Positions 44,609 through 53,418 of a stretch of 64,000 nt of DNA are shown here, piece by piece (the first letter of the stretch is position 1; each line of letters starts with the position of its first letter). The DNA is from Flammeovirga pectinis. GTDB lineage: Bacteria; Bacteroidota; Bacteroidia; Cytophagales; Flammeovirgaceae. The notes below the pieces were generated by a model. It worked only from the letters and a program-made list of their open reading frames with translations, was not told the origin of the DNA and ran no database searches. The stretch is from contig NZ_CP034562.1 in NCBI RefSeq assembly GCF_003970675.1, forward strand, positions 496,001 through 560,000, given 5' to 3'. Position numbers and translations under genes: made by a program.

Positions 44609-45823
44609 TTAACCTTTATATCTCACAGCTTCGGCAGGGTTTAATTTAATGGCTTTAAATGCAGGAGGTAATGCAGCAATAATTGCTGTAATTAATACCA
44701 TAAAGAATAAGGGTATAAATGATTCTGCAGATAGAACAGGGTAAACAATGTTGCTAAATCCCGCAATAGTGCCTTCAGAATATTTAAGACCATGTTTGCC
44801 ATAATAAGCAATTAATGCAATGGAGATAAGACCACCAATACTACTACCAATTAATGAAAGGTAAATTGTTTCTAAAACAATCATTATAAATACTTTAGAT
44901 CTTTCTAAACCCACAGCCATTAAGACACCAAGTTCTCTAGATCTTTCCCAAATTGCCATCGTCATAGAGTTTAAGATTCCAAACCCTAAAGCAAATAATA
45001 TTATACCTAAAATAATGTAACTATTTGTATTTCCAGTTTCAGCAAGAGCACTTAATTCAGGAACTATTTGTCTCCAAGTCTGAACATTTAATTGTTTATT
45101 ATGAAGGTCATTTTCTAAGTGATCTCTTAACCCTTCTGGAGAAGAACCTCCATCGATAGATGTTAAAGCTATTTCATGAATAAACTCTTGTCCTGCGTTT
45201 TTCCACATATCCTTAGATTGAGTGAAAACAACACCTTTATCAAAATCTGGAGAACTTGTAGCAAAAATACCAGCTACTCTATAAGCAGTATTTACCATTT
45301 CTTTATCAGGCCCCATATAAGCGATGACAATTTTTGAACGGATTTTTACTTTTAGTTTTTTTGCAAGTCCTTCACCAATAACAATCTGATTTTTCCTTTT
45401 TCCTTTAAAGTAATCACCTTTAATTAAGAATTTTGGTAAATCAGTTACCGTGAATTCTTTGGTTGGATTTATGCCAATAATTTTGATTCCTTGACTGTCA
45501 TTAGCAGAAGAAGCCATTCCTTGAACAATAACTCTAGGAGAACAACCTTTAGTTAAGGAGTCGTTTTCTGCTACTTTTACAACAGCTTGAAAATTTCTTA
45601 TTGAATCACTAAAGCTATTATTGACTTCAAATCCTTTTTTATGGATTTGAACATGTGCTAACTCTGTAATCAAAGACTCTTGAATCTTAGATTCCATCAT
45701 TCCGTTAATTAGAGCCATTGTAAAAATACCCCCTAATAAACCCACTGCAATTGAGGCGATGAGAATACCACTTCTCATTTTGTTTCTCCAAACATTTCGC
45801 CAAGATATTTTTGTAATCATCAT
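44609..45823 (-). CDS. LolC/E-like ABC permease, second
   Basis: 404 residues with four membrane helices: one near the N-terminus (SGILIASIAVGLLGGIFTMALI) and three in the C-terminal FtsX domain (LGIILFALGFGILNSMTMAIWERSRELGVLMAVGLERSKV...). A MacB-type periplasmic core of ~200 residues lies between. The first Met is doubled (MMITKISW). This 4-helix topology is that of LolC and LolE. It differs enough from its neighbour to be the second subunit of a heterodimer. The N-terminal TKISWRNVWRNK motif is shared by both. Confidence 0.9.
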   Translation of the reverse strand: MMITKISWRNVWRNKMRSGILIASIAVGLLGGIFTMALINGMMESKIQESLITELAHVQIHKKGFEVNNSFSDSIRNFQAVVKVAENDSLTKGCSPRVIVQGMASSANDSQGIKIIGINPTKEFTVTDLPKFLIKGDYFKGKRKNQIVIGEGLAKKLKVKIRSKIVIAYMGPDKEMVNTAYRVAGIFATSSPDFDKGVVFTQSKDMWKNAGQEFIHEIALTSIDGGSSPEGLRDHLENDLHNKQLNVQTWRQIVPELSALAETGNTNSYIILGIILFALGFGILNSMTMAIWERSRELGVLMAVGLERSKVFIMIVLETIYLSLIGSSIGGLISIALIAYYGKHGLKYSEGTIAGFSNIVYPVLSAESFIPLFFMVLITAIIAALPPAFKAIKLNPAEAVRYKG

Positions 45824-45835
45824 TGTATTTAATGT

Positions 45836-47053
45836 TTAAGAATGAATGGCTTCAACTGTTTTTAATTTTGATATGTAATAGATTGGATAAACTGTGCAGA
45901 GCACCATAATACATGCCATTAAAAGTGCCTGAGGCCAGATAATATCTAAACTAGCCGTAAACCTAAGTAGTGGTTCCATACCCATTTTAGCCATTGCATC
46001 TCCATTTGCACCTGTGATGGCAATAGGATGATTTTCCATGTATAATAAAATTGGAAAACCCGCTAAAAATGAAGAGAAAATACCTATTAAACCAATAAAT
46101 AAAGACTCTTGAAGTAGCATATTGTAGATTTTTCTTTTTACCATACCTACAGCTATCAGGATACCAAATTCTCTTTCCCTTTCTATAGTCATCATTAAAA
46201 TAGTACTAAAGATGCCGAAAGCAATAACTATGTAGAGTATATAAATCATTAGCTTTCCTCCTTCTCTGTCTGTATTAATCAGGTTAACCATTTCTGGAGA
46301 TAACTCTGCCCAACTCATTACTTCAAAGTCTTCTCCCGATAATTTTTCACGAATACCAGCAACTGTTTTTTCAATTTTCTGATTATCATTTACATTTAAA
46401 ATATAAGCGTTAAGCATATTAGGAGCAGAAACAAAATATTGAACAGTCGGTAAAGACATGTATACCACCTGATTGTTCATTTGTGGGTTAGGATGCTTAA
46501 TTACACCATCAATTTTGTATAATTCAGCAGCAGTAGCTCCATGGTATCCTTGTCCTAAAATTGCTAATGTATCATTAACGGTAAGGCCTAAATATTTTGA
46601 CAATCCTTCGCCAATAAGAATACCCTTACTATTATTATTGATATACTTTCCCTTAACAATTTTACTGGATAGATTACTAAGTTGATTTTCACCTTCTGGT
46701 TCAGTTCCTACAATCATAACCCCTTTTGTAAGAGAATCTGTTGCAGCCATTCCATAAGTTTCTAACCTACCAAAAACATCTTTTACATTTTTTTCTGAAA
46801 GGATTTGATCTCGTGTTTTTTTAGAGTCAGTCATCAAATTATTGATTGATTTATCCTCCCAAAATCCTTTTTTATGTACCTGACCATATCCCATATAAAA
46901 TCTTGCGGCAGTATCAATCATTTGACCATAAGACCCTTCTTGCAACGACCTCATGAGTATTGCAAGTATGACAGCGAAAAAGATAGAAGAGATACTAGTG
47001 ATTGTTCTTCTCTTGCTTCTCCATAAATTTCGCCATGCTATTTTTGTAATCAT
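45836..47053 (-). CDS. LolC/E-like ABC permease, first
   Basis: 405 residues, same topology as the following gene: N-terminal helix after ITKIAWRNLWRSKRRTITS, a periplasmic core (residues ~45-265) and a C-terminal FtsX domain (MTIEREREFGILIAVGMVKRKIYNMLLQESLF). It is 18 bases from the LolA-like stop and 12 bases from the next permease. Together with the neighbours it forms a LolCDE-like complex. Not the canonical Lol genes themselves, because two separate permeases and an ATPase share an operon with a LolA-like and an OMP gene. Confidence 0.9.
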   Translation of the reverse strand: MITKIAWRNLWRSKRRTITSISSIFFAVILAILMRSLQEGSYGQMIDTAARFYMGYGQVHKKGFWEDKSINNLMTDSKKTRDQILSEKNVKDVFGRLETYGMAATDSLTKGVMIVGTEPEGENQLSNLSSKIVKGKYINNNSKGILIGEGLSKYLGLTVNDTLAILGQGYHGATAAELYKIDGVIKHPNPQMNNQVVYMSLPTVQYFVSAPNMLNAYILNVNDNQKIEKTVAGIREKLSGEDFEVMSWAELSPEMVNLINTDREGGKLMIYILYIVIAFGIFSTILMMTIEREREFGILIAVGMVKRKIYNMLLQESLFIGLIGIFSSFLAGFPILLYMENHPIAITGANGDAMAKMGMEPLLRFTASLDIIWPQALLMACIMVLCTVYPIYYISKLKTVEAIHS

Positions 47054-47071
47054 TTTATTGTGACTTTAGGA

Positions 47072-47827
47072 TTATCTAACACGTTTCATATTTTGTTGTG
47101 TGAAGAAGTTTGGAGAAATCTTTTGATTAAATTTTGCATCATTCAAGATCATAACCGTTTTCTTACCTTCTTCATCTGCAGGAACCATTTCTTGACGAGT
47201 AGGCATCATTCGTCCTCCTAACTCTTTTACATCATATTGATTTAAAGTATTTACTAGATACATGTCTTCATCGTAGTTTTCTACTTTCATTTGATTATAG
47301 ATACCATCTGTTGTCACCCATACCAATACTTTACCCCAAACGACAGCCGCATCTTCATGAGGAATCATTTCAACTTTATAGCATTCTAAACCATTTACAG
47401 TTTCTTTACCAAGTAATTTGTGGCTATAATCGTTTACAACAGAAGAGCCTTTCATAAGGTCATCGTTAGTAAAGTCAGATCCCATCCATGCTTGAGACAT
47501 CATAGACGGAGAAATTTTAATAGTTCGTTCTATACTTGGAGTCCAACTCCACATCTCTTTTAATCTTTTTAATGAAGCAGAACCTTTATCTTTTGCAGGA
47601 GAGGTTATTAATACCAAAAAATAATCTTCACCACCTAAAGACCAAGATTTCATATTCATTGTTCTAGTCCAATCTGGTCGAACAACTTTCATTGTCATAT
47701 TAGTGTAACTACTTTTTCCTCTCTGATGATCTTGCATCTTTTTTATTATCTCGGAAGCATCTTGTCCAAATGTAAGGGAGGTAATAAAGCAGAAAATTAC
47801 ACTAAGGATTATTGGAATTTTTTTCAT
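47072..47827 (-). CDS. LolA-like outer-membrane lipoprotein-sorting protein
   Basis: 251 residues from the ATG at 47827, which opens a signal peptide (MKKIPIILSVIFCFITSLTFGQ). Upstream in-frame starts overlap tetR and give no signal. The body (YTNMTMKVVRPDWTRTMNMKSWSLGGEDYFLVLITSPAKDKGSASL, WSWTPSIERTIKISPSMMSQAWMGSDFTNDDL, DEDMYLVNTLNQYDVKELGGRMMPTR) matches the 'outer membrane lipoprotein-sorting protein' family (PF17131-like), a half-barrel fold that shields a lipid in the periplasm. It starts 4 bases after the tetR stop. Confidence 0.88.
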   Translation of the reverse strand: MKKIPIILSVIFCFITSLTFGQDASEIIKKMQDHQRGKSSYTNMTMKVVRPDWTRTMNMKSWSLGGEDYFLVLITSPAKDKGSASLKRLKEMWSWTPSIERTIKISPSMMSQAWMGSDFTNDDLMKGSSVVNDYSHKLLGKETVNGLECYKVEMIPHEDAAVVWGKVLVWVTTDGIYNQMKVENYDEDMYLVNTLNQYDVKELGGRMMPTRQEMVPADEEGKKTVMILNDAKFNQKISPNFFTQQNMKRVR

Positions 47828-47831
47828 CTGA

Positions 47832-48422
47832 TTAATAGGTAACTGATTTATAAATTTGGTTATATACGTTGTTAAAAATGTCTTTAGGTATATCATATAT
47901 TTGAGCAAATGATAATACACCCAACCCTTCTCCTGTTGCAATAATTAGTTGTGCTAAATCTGAAGGGATTATTTCTTTTTTTATTATACCTGCTTTTTGA
48001 TCGTTTTTAATCACTTTTTCAATACCATTTTTAAAATGATTAAAAAAGCCTTTACTAAATTCTTGAATTTGAGGATATTTTCGAACAGAAAATAAGGTTG
48101 TGATATAAAATTCGAATGAATTATCATGATCACTTGTAAAGTTCTCAATAGAATTTGCAGTCTCCACTTTAAGTAGGTTTATAACGTCGAGTAATGACAT
48201 TTCCTCAAAAGGTACTTCTATCCATGTTTCTGATTGGTTTTTCCAAAAAGACAAAAGACACGCAATTAATAATTCATCTTTATTTTTAAAATGATGATAC
48301 AATGCTCCTTTAGAAACAGAGGATGCTTTAACGACATCATTTAAAGAAATATTATTCATTCCTTTAGTTTTAAATAATTGAAGAGCAACCTCAATAATAT
48401 GTTCTTTTGTACTTTTTGACAT
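47832..48422 (-). CDS. TetR-family repressor of the export operon
   Basis: 196 residues. The DNA-binding HTH lies at residues ~24-52 (ISLNDVVKASSVSKGALYHHFKNKDELL) in a TetR_N domain starting KEHIIEVALQLFKTKGM. The C-terminal ligand domain is helical, with no recognised sub-family. It is the first gene of the operon. A palindrome overlaps its own promoter, so autorepression and control of the five downstream genes by a small, probably lipid-like ligand is likely. The ligand is not known. Confidence 0.93.
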   Translation of the reverse strand: MSKSTKEHIIEVALQLFKTKGMNNISLNDVVKASSVSKGALYHHFKNKDELLIACLLSFWKNQSETWIEVPFEEMSLLDVINLLKVETANSIENFTSDHDNSFEFYITTLFSVRKYPQIQEFSKGFFNHFKNGIEKVIKNDQKAGIIKKEIIPSDLAQLIIATGEGLGVLSFAQIYDIPKDIFNNVYNQIYKSVTY

Positions 48423-48446
48423 CTTGAATTGTTATTCTTTGATCGT

Positions 48447-48488
48447 CAAATGTATTATAATTTTCATAACATACCAACTGGTCGGTAT
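48447..48488 (-). promoter_or_regulatory. Promoter plus TetR operator palindrome
   Basis: Minus strand -7 element TACATTTG (48454-48447) is a full consensus match. The -33 GTTG falls at 48478-48475. An 18-bp palindrome ATACCAACTGGTCGGTAT (48471-48488), 7 of 9 positions symmetric, covers the -33 element. It resembles the ATACCGACC/GGTCGGTAT half-sites used by many TetR repressors, so binding would block RNA polymerase. Confidence 0.65.
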
Positions 48489-48583
48489 TTATTTGTGATG
48501 TTATTTTAAAAATTGGTTTATATTTTAATACTATTTGATAGTAATAAACCAATTGATGGGATGAAGATGAAGCTTTAAAATAC

Positions 48584-48625
48584 AACAAAGCCGGTACTCA
48601 TAATAATATGAATACCGGCTTTGTT
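48584..48625 (-). terminator. Terminator after exported paralog gene
   Basis: A perfect 13-bp stem AACAAAGCCGGTA/TACCGGCTTTGTT (48584-48596 with 48613-48625) 35 bases beyond the stop at 48660. Confidence 0.75.
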
Positions 48626-48659
48626 CATTATTGCAATAGATACTTAAATAAGTACTAAA

Positions 48660-49778
48660 TTAATTTGCAGGGAAAACGGGTGCAGGTTCTTTCTTGAAAG
48701 AATTAGTATTGAATTGTTCAATTATTTTACCATCCTTTCTAATTGTAATATACGTTCTGCTACAGTTTACTTTATAAACATGCTTTTCGATTTTAATCAT
48801 AAAGTTATCCTCGTCTAGTTTAGAGAATTCAAAACCTTTTGTAGATTTAAATTCAGAAACTAAAATATCTTGGTAATAAATACCCATCCACTTTTTATTA
48901 TGAGGCTTTACACGGATATCATGTTCATCTCTGTACACTTTTAATAGATACTTATCAGAGTGTTTTAACTCAAAATACTTCTCATCTATCTCAAAAAGGT
49001 ATTCACCATCAAAAGCATAGTGGTCACCTTTTTCTTTATCCTTAAGGTGTAACCATGAATAATAATCATTTACGATTTCATATTGTTCTTCTAGGAGAAT
49101 AGCCTCTTTAACAATCTCCTTAGAAAGATCATCTCTAGATTTAATATCCTCTACATTCTTAACACTATGCTTATAATGATTATTAACCAAGAAAATTTCA
49201 TAAGTAGAAATACCGGCTACAGCAGCAACTGATTCCTCTTCAACTGTTTCTTCCTCAATTTTTTCATCAGGAACTTCGGTAACAGTAATTTCTTCTTCTA
49301 CAATTGTAACTACTTCTATTTGATCTTTTTTAGGCTCAGGTTCTACAAAAACAACTTGCTGTTGTTCTACAGGAGTAGCATCTTTCGCTTTCTGAACACG
49401 ACTATTAAATTGCTTAGTGTTCATGTCTTGGATTTGATTTAATCTTACCGAAGAAACAATTTGTTTGCCTTGTTTTACAGCAATATAACCATCATCAGAC
49501 TTCTTAAATTTCAAACGCGTTACATCACTTATAGAATTAATAGCATATTCTGTTCTATTATTATTTATATAAGTTACTATCGTTACATCTTCTGTACTTT
49601 CAAGTTTATCCAGAAATGCAAGGTATTCATCTCCTTGTTTAGTTATTAAAAGGATTCCATTCCAATCTCCAGAAAAGATAGAAAAAGAGCATATACCAAG
49701 TACCGTTGGTATAGAAAGAAGGAGAAATAAGTACTTTAGATTATGCTTAACACTATCTCCTGAGAAGTTATTTTTCAT
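48660..49778 (-). CDS. Exported two-domain protein, paralog B, unknown
   Basis: 372 residues with a hydrophobic N-terminal segment (LKYLFLLLSIPTVLGICSFSIF) acting as a signal or anchor. Domain 1 (residues ~35-125) starts WNGILLITKQGDEYLAFLDKLESTEDVTIV. A Glu/Val-rich linker (residues ~130-185) follows. Domain 2 (~225-370) has YSWLHLKDKEKGDHYAFDGEYLFEIDEKYFEL and KPHNKKWMGIYYQDILVSEFKS. The same order and motifs occur in the gene at 49905, so the two are tandem paralogs. I do not recognise the family. Confidence 0.75.
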   Translation of the reverse strand: MKNNFSGDSVKHNLKYLFLLLSIPTVLGICSFSIFSGDWNGILLITKQGDEYLAFLDKLESTEDVTIVTYINNNRTEYAINSISDVTRLKFKKSDDGYIAVKQGKQIVSSVRLNQIQDMNTKQFNSRVQKAKDATPVEQQQVVFVEPEPKKDQIEVVTIVEEEITVTEVPDEKIEEETVEEESVAAVAGISTYEIFLVNNHYKHSVKNVEDIKSRDDLSKEIVKEAILLEEQYEIVNDYYSWLHLKDKEKGDHYAFDGEYLFEIDEKYFELKHSDKYLLKVYRDEHDIRVKPHNKKWMGIYYQDILVSEFKSTKGFEFSKLDEDNFMIKIEKHVYKVNCSRTYITIRKDGKIIEQFNTNSFKKEPAPVFPAN

Positions 49779-49904
49779 TGTTTTATTTAGTAGTAGTTAT
49801 TTTATTTTTCCTAGGCTAAAAAATATGACCAAAAAATAAAGTTGTTAATTTAGTTAAATTTAATATAAATATATTTAAGAAGTTCATTTTTTATAAAAAT
49901 ACAA

Positions 49905-51107
49905 TTAATCTGTGTAGTAAAAATGCTCTTTTTGATTAAAAATCTTTTTATTAAGCTTATGTAATTGATTATTGTTTTCTCGAATTACTAATAACTTATC
50001 ATCTGAAAATATTGTATAAGTAGTATTCCCTGTTTTAATTTTTATTGTGTTTTTATTGTATTGGCTTATTGTATAAACACTAGTTGATTTTAGTGCTGTG
50101 ATTTCATGGTTCTCAAAGTAAATACCTAGTAATTTCTTATTGTATGGTTTAATCGATAAATGGTTTTTTAAAAGGTATTTATCTATCTCTTCTTTGTTGT
50201 TGTACTTAATATTGAAGTATTCCTTGTCTAGCTTAATAATATACTCACCATCAAAAGAGAAAGTTTCTGAACGCCTTTTGTGTTCTAATAAAAGCCAGCT
50301 GTTGTTATCACTTATAACGTCATATTCTTGATCAAATCCTTTAGCATCTTTTTTTGTATTTAAACTAATAGATTTTTGTTTCTTTAAGTATTTAGGATGA
50401 ATAGCGTGATGGATAACCCCTTCAAAGAGAAGACTATTTGTGGCTGCTTTAATTGCAACATTACCTCTGCTATTTGTAATATTTAGTTTTTCATTTTCTT
50501 CTTCACTTACTTTTTCTTCTACAATCTCTGTAGAAGAAGTATATACATAAATATCATTTCTAGGTTTAGCATTAATTGGTTTCCTTTCTTCTTTTAGTGT
50601 AAATCCTTGGTTTGCGGTGTTTGATGTTAAAATATCACTGTTAGCTCTTTTTTTAGCTTCTGACGGAGCTTTATTTAAAGTTTTATAAGAACGACTAGAA
50701 AACTGATAACCAATTTTTTTATCCATGGATTTCATAACGGCAACTCTTGCTAAAAGATAATGTTGTTCCGTAGAAACTATTTCGGATATTTTTGTAGAAG
50801 CAACAACAAACCCTAATTTCTTAATCATAATAAAACCATTTTGCCCTCCATTGGTTTCAATAGTTAAAGAGCGGCCATAAAGCTTTACTGCATGAGTTAT
50901 TGTTTTTCCATCAACATTTGCAACAATAGTCAATGCATCAATATCTTCTGTTTTATCTACAAACGCAGTTATAGATGTTTCTGATTTACTAGCCAATAAT
51001 ACACCATCCCAAAAGGGAGGAGGAGTTATATTAAATGCAAAGGCATTAATTTGGGTAAGTAAAAGAGTAAGTGAAATGTAAAAAAACCGTTGAAGGAGTA
51101 ATGACAT
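49905..51107 (-). CDS. Exported two-domain protein, paralog A, unknown
   Basis: 400 residues. Signal peptide MSLLLQRFFYISLTLLLTQINAFA. Domain 1 starts WDGVLLASKSETSITAFVDKTEDIDALTIV, the counterpart of WNGILLITK in the neighbour. A long Ser/Asn/Lys-rich linker spans ~135-255. Domain 2 has NNSWLLLEHKRRSETFSFDGEYIIKLDKEYFNI and KPYNKKLLGIYFENHEITALKS, aligned with the paralog. No catalytic motif is evident. The two genes lie 126 bases apart on the same strand, followed by a terminator. A short divergent gap separates them from plsC. Confidence 0.75.
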   Translation of the reverse strand: MSLLLQRFFYISLTLLLTQINAFAFNITPPPFWDGVLLASKSETSITAFVDKTEDIDALTIVANVDGKTITHAVKLYGRSLTIETNGGQNGFIMIKKLGFVVASTKISEIVSTEQHYLLARVAVMKSMDKKIGYQFSSRSYKTLNKAPSEAKKRANSDILTSNTANQGFTLKEERKPINAKPRNDIYVYTSSTEIVEEKVSEEENEKLNITNSRGNVAIKAATNSLLFEGVIHHAIHPKYLKKQKSISLNTKKDAKGFDQEYDVISDNNSWLLLEHKRRSETFSFDGEYIIKLDKEYFNIKYNNKEEIDKYLLKNHLSIKPYNKKLLGIYFENHEITALKSTSVYTISQYNKNTIKIKTGNTTYTIFSDDKLLVIRENNNQLHKLNKKIFNQKEHFYYTD

Positions 51108-51262
51108 TATTGTAGGTAATATTTTGAATCAATTACAATGTAAACGTTTTGAAATATATAATTATTGTGTGTTTTAGTAATAAGTTAGAGTAAAGAGAAT
51201 TATGCTTTAAAGTTTGTTTGTTTAGTCACTATCATACACAGTAATATATAAGTAACTACAAA

Positions 51263-51307
51263 AAAAAGAGATAAACCTTTAAGAAGCAAAGTTTATCCCT
51301 TTTTTTT
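51263..51307 (-). terminator. Terminator after plsC-like gene
   Basis: GATAAAC near 51270-51276 pairs with GTTTATC at 51291-51297, extended by A and T tracts (one mismatch). It lies 26 bases beyond the plsC stop. Confidence 0.6.
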
Positions 51308-51332
51308 AAATAAATGTTAAAACCTCAAACAC

Positions 51333-52172
51333 TTAGTCAAACTTTGGTTTGTTATCTGGGTTTTGACCAATTGCATTCGTTATCGTTTTTACAATTTCAT
51401 CAACACTTGCGTCTGGTGAAAATTGTATAGGATCTTTAATATGGACTTTTAATTTGGTACCTCTCTTTTTAAAGAATAGTCCTTTTTTATCAAAAGCTCG
51501 TCTAAAGCCATCAATTTCTATAGGAACAACAATTGGGTTATAACTCTTAATAATATTCCCTGTTCCTTTTCTAACAGGAGCGTATGGACTAGTTGTACCT
51601 TGAGGGAATGTTACTAACCATCCTTGATCTAATGCTTTTTTAATTTTTAATGGAGCATTAATATCAGCTCCTCTTTTTACGTCTTTTCCCTGTGCTCTCC
51701 ATGAACGCTTAACAGTAACCGCTCCAGCTAAAGAAAATATTTTTGGTATTAGACCGCTTTGTTTCATTGTTTCTTCTGCGGCAACATAATAAATATTTAC
51801 TCTAGGGTTAAGCATATATACAGGTAAGTTGGCTACTCCCTTCTTAAATCCCCATTTTGCACTTGAGAAAATGTGGTAGAAAGAAATTACATCTGTATAA
51901 TATGTTTGATGGTTGGATATAAATAGGACATTATTATCAGGAAGGTCTTTAAGTACTTCCATACCTTTTACTTCTAGATTATTATGTAATTTTAATCGTG
52001 GGTAAGTAAATGCAGCTAATGTGCCTATTAACATTCTCTTTAAAAAAAGAATATTACCAAAATTATCTCTTCTTATTAATTGGAATCGCTTTTTCTTTTG
52101 ATCTTTTTCTTTAACCTTATCAAACTCGTTGGTAATATTTCGTTTCTTATCTGTCTCTTTATTCTCTCCCAT
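51333..52172 (-). CDS. plsC: PlsC-like 1-acylglycerol-phosphate acyltransferase
   Basis: 279 residues from the ATG at 52172. The further-upstream TTG at 52214 is in frame but falls at the predicted transcription start. The acyltransferase motif reads NHQTYYTD, with five rather than four residues between the His and the Asp, a spacing seen in some Bacteroidota PlsC relatives. Motif III reads FPQGTTS instead of FPEGTRS. It should acylate lysophosphatidic acid at the inner membrane. The atypical motifs leave the acceptor uncertain. Lys/Arg-rich N-terminus for membrane association. Confidence 0.82.
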   Translation of the reverse strand: MGENKETDKKRNITNEFDKVKEKDQKKKRFQLIRRDNFGNILFLKRMLIGTLAAFTYPRLKLHNNLEVKGMEVLKDLPDNNVLFISNHQTYYTDVISFYHIFSSAKWGFKKGVANLPVYMLNPRVNIYYVAAEETMKQSGLIPKIFSLAGAVTVKRSWRAQGKDVKRGADINAPLKIKKALDQGWLVTFPQGTTSPYAPVRKGTGNIIKSYNPIVVPIEIDGFRRAFDKKGLFFKKRGTKLKVHIKDPIQFSPDASVDEIVKTITNAIGQNPDNKPKFD

Positions 52173-52221
52173 TTGTATTATTTCTAGTAAATGTAATCTT
52201 TTAGACTTTCGCAATGAGTTG

Positions 52222-52229
52222 CAAAAATA
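52222..52229 (-). promoter_or_regulatory. -7 element for plsC-like gene
   Basis: Minus strand TATTTTTG fits TAnnTTTG. It predicts transcription starting near 52215 and supports translation from the ATG at 52172. Confidence 0.5.
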
Positions 52230-52492
52230 TATTCTTTTTATTTCTTAAATAAATTAGGTTGAATACAATGATACGAAATTATTAACCGATAAGTAGTTCT
52301 AATTTTTTGAACTTTTTTGATATTGGAAGTAAATCACTAAATATAGCTTTTATTAAAGAAGTTAGTATTCATTTATTTTGGTAAAATATTCTTAAGAAAT
52401 GTTTAGTTATAAAAAAAACACATCAAACGATAGTAAAAACCGCGTGTTTAGACTCTTTAAGGATTTAATATCAATGTTTTAATACCAAAACA

Positions 52493-52524
52493 CTTGTCTA
52501 TGTGAATTAATAAAGTTACATTTG
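52493..52524 (+). promoter_or_regulatory. Promoter of rplU-rpmA
   Basis: CTTG at 52493-52496 (-33) and TACATTTG at 52517-52524 (-7) lie 20 bases apart, close to the Bacteroidota consensus, 36 bases before the rplU ATG. The rest of the gap 52173-52559 is AT-rich with no other recognised feature. Confidence 0.7.
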
Positions 52525-52559
52525 CAGGCATTTCGAGGGAAAAAAATATCGGAGACACA

Positions 52560-52871
52560 ATGTACGCAATTGTAGAAATAGCAGGTCAGCAATTCAAAGT
52601 AGAAGAAAATAAATATATCTACACGCACAAATTAGACTCTGAAGAGGGTGCTGCAGTAGAATTTGAAAAAGTCCTTCTAGTAGATAACGCTGACAATGTA
52701 TCAGTAGGTGCACCAACTGTAGAAGGTGCAAAAGTGACAGGTAAGGTACTTGCTCACGTAAAAGGCGAAAAAGTTATCGTCTTTAAGAAAAAGAGAAGAA
52801 AAGGATACAGAGTGAAGAACGGTCATAGACAGCACTTCACAAAGGTTCTTATCGAAGGTATCTCTAACTAA
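52560..52871 (+). CDS. rplU: Ribosomal protein L21
   Basis: 103 residues, the normal L21 length. It starts [20 protein letters not shown] and contains [13 protein letters not shown] and the basic [29 protein letters not shown]-terminus that contacts 23S rRNA. It forms the usual two-gene operon with rpmA 38 bases downstream. Strong consensus promoter ahead. Confidence 0.98.
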   Translation: MYAIVEIAGQQFKVEENKYIYTHKLDSEEGAAVEFEKVLLVDNADNVSVGAPTVEGAKVTGKVLAHVKGEKVIVFKKKRRKGYRVKNGHRQHFTKVLIEGISN

Positions 52872-52909
52872 TTGATTTTAGAAATCGAAATTCCTAACGA
52901 TAAAAAAAC

Positions 52910-53170
52910 ATGGCACACAAGAAAGGAGCGGGTAGCTCAAGAAACGGTAGAGAGTCGGAAAGTAAACGACTTGGTGTGAAAATTTTCGGAGGATCAGCTG
53001 CTAAAGCTGGTAACATCCTAGTTAGACAGCGTGGTACTCAACACCACCCTGGTCAAAACGTAGGTATGGGAAAAGATCACACAATTTTCGCACTAGTAGA
53101 CGGAACTGTACAGTTCAAGAAATCTAGATTGGGAAGATCTTTCATTTCAGTAGTTCCAACTGCTGAATAG
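52910..53170 (+). CDS. rpmA: Ribosomal protein L27
   Basis: 86 residues starting [28 protein letters not shown]. The N-terminal tail reaches the peptidyl-transferase centre in related ribosomes. The body shows [32 protein letters not shown], the L27 core. No N-terminal cleavage peptide is present. It ends with a strong terminator 30 bases later, so the operon is just rplU-rpmA and dnaA is separate. Confidence 0.98.
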   Translation: MAHKKGAGSSRNGRESESKRLGVKIFGGSAAKAGNILVRQRGTQHHPGQNVGMGKDHTIFALVDGTVQFKKSRLGRSFISVVPTAE

Positions 53171-53199
53171 TAATTTTGTTATTATAACAAAGTTGCAAG

Positions 53200-53237
53200 A
53201 GGTTCAAACCTATTATTAATAGGTTTGGGCCTTTTTT
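53200..53237 (+). terminator. Terminator after rpmA
   Basis: CAAACCTAT (53205-53213) pairs with ATAGGTTTG (53219-53227), extended outward by AGGTT/GGCCT, then T7. Confidence 0.85.
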
Positions 53238-53418
53238 TGTCCTTTTGTTTATAAGAAGGTACAGACATTAAAGAAGAAACCTAATATTATTTAAATCATT
53301 AATTAATGTTACTAACTTCTCCTATTACAGTACAATTATTTACTTTAGCGCAAAGAATTGAGTATCTTTATAAGATATTTTGCATTTCTAGAAAATCGGA
53401 AAATACTGGTTGTTATTA

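Noticed and set aside
53171-53418. Replication origin next to dnaA
   Set aside because: No TTATNCACA-type boxes or AT-rich unwinding repeats beyond the usual background were found, and dnaN is not adjacent.
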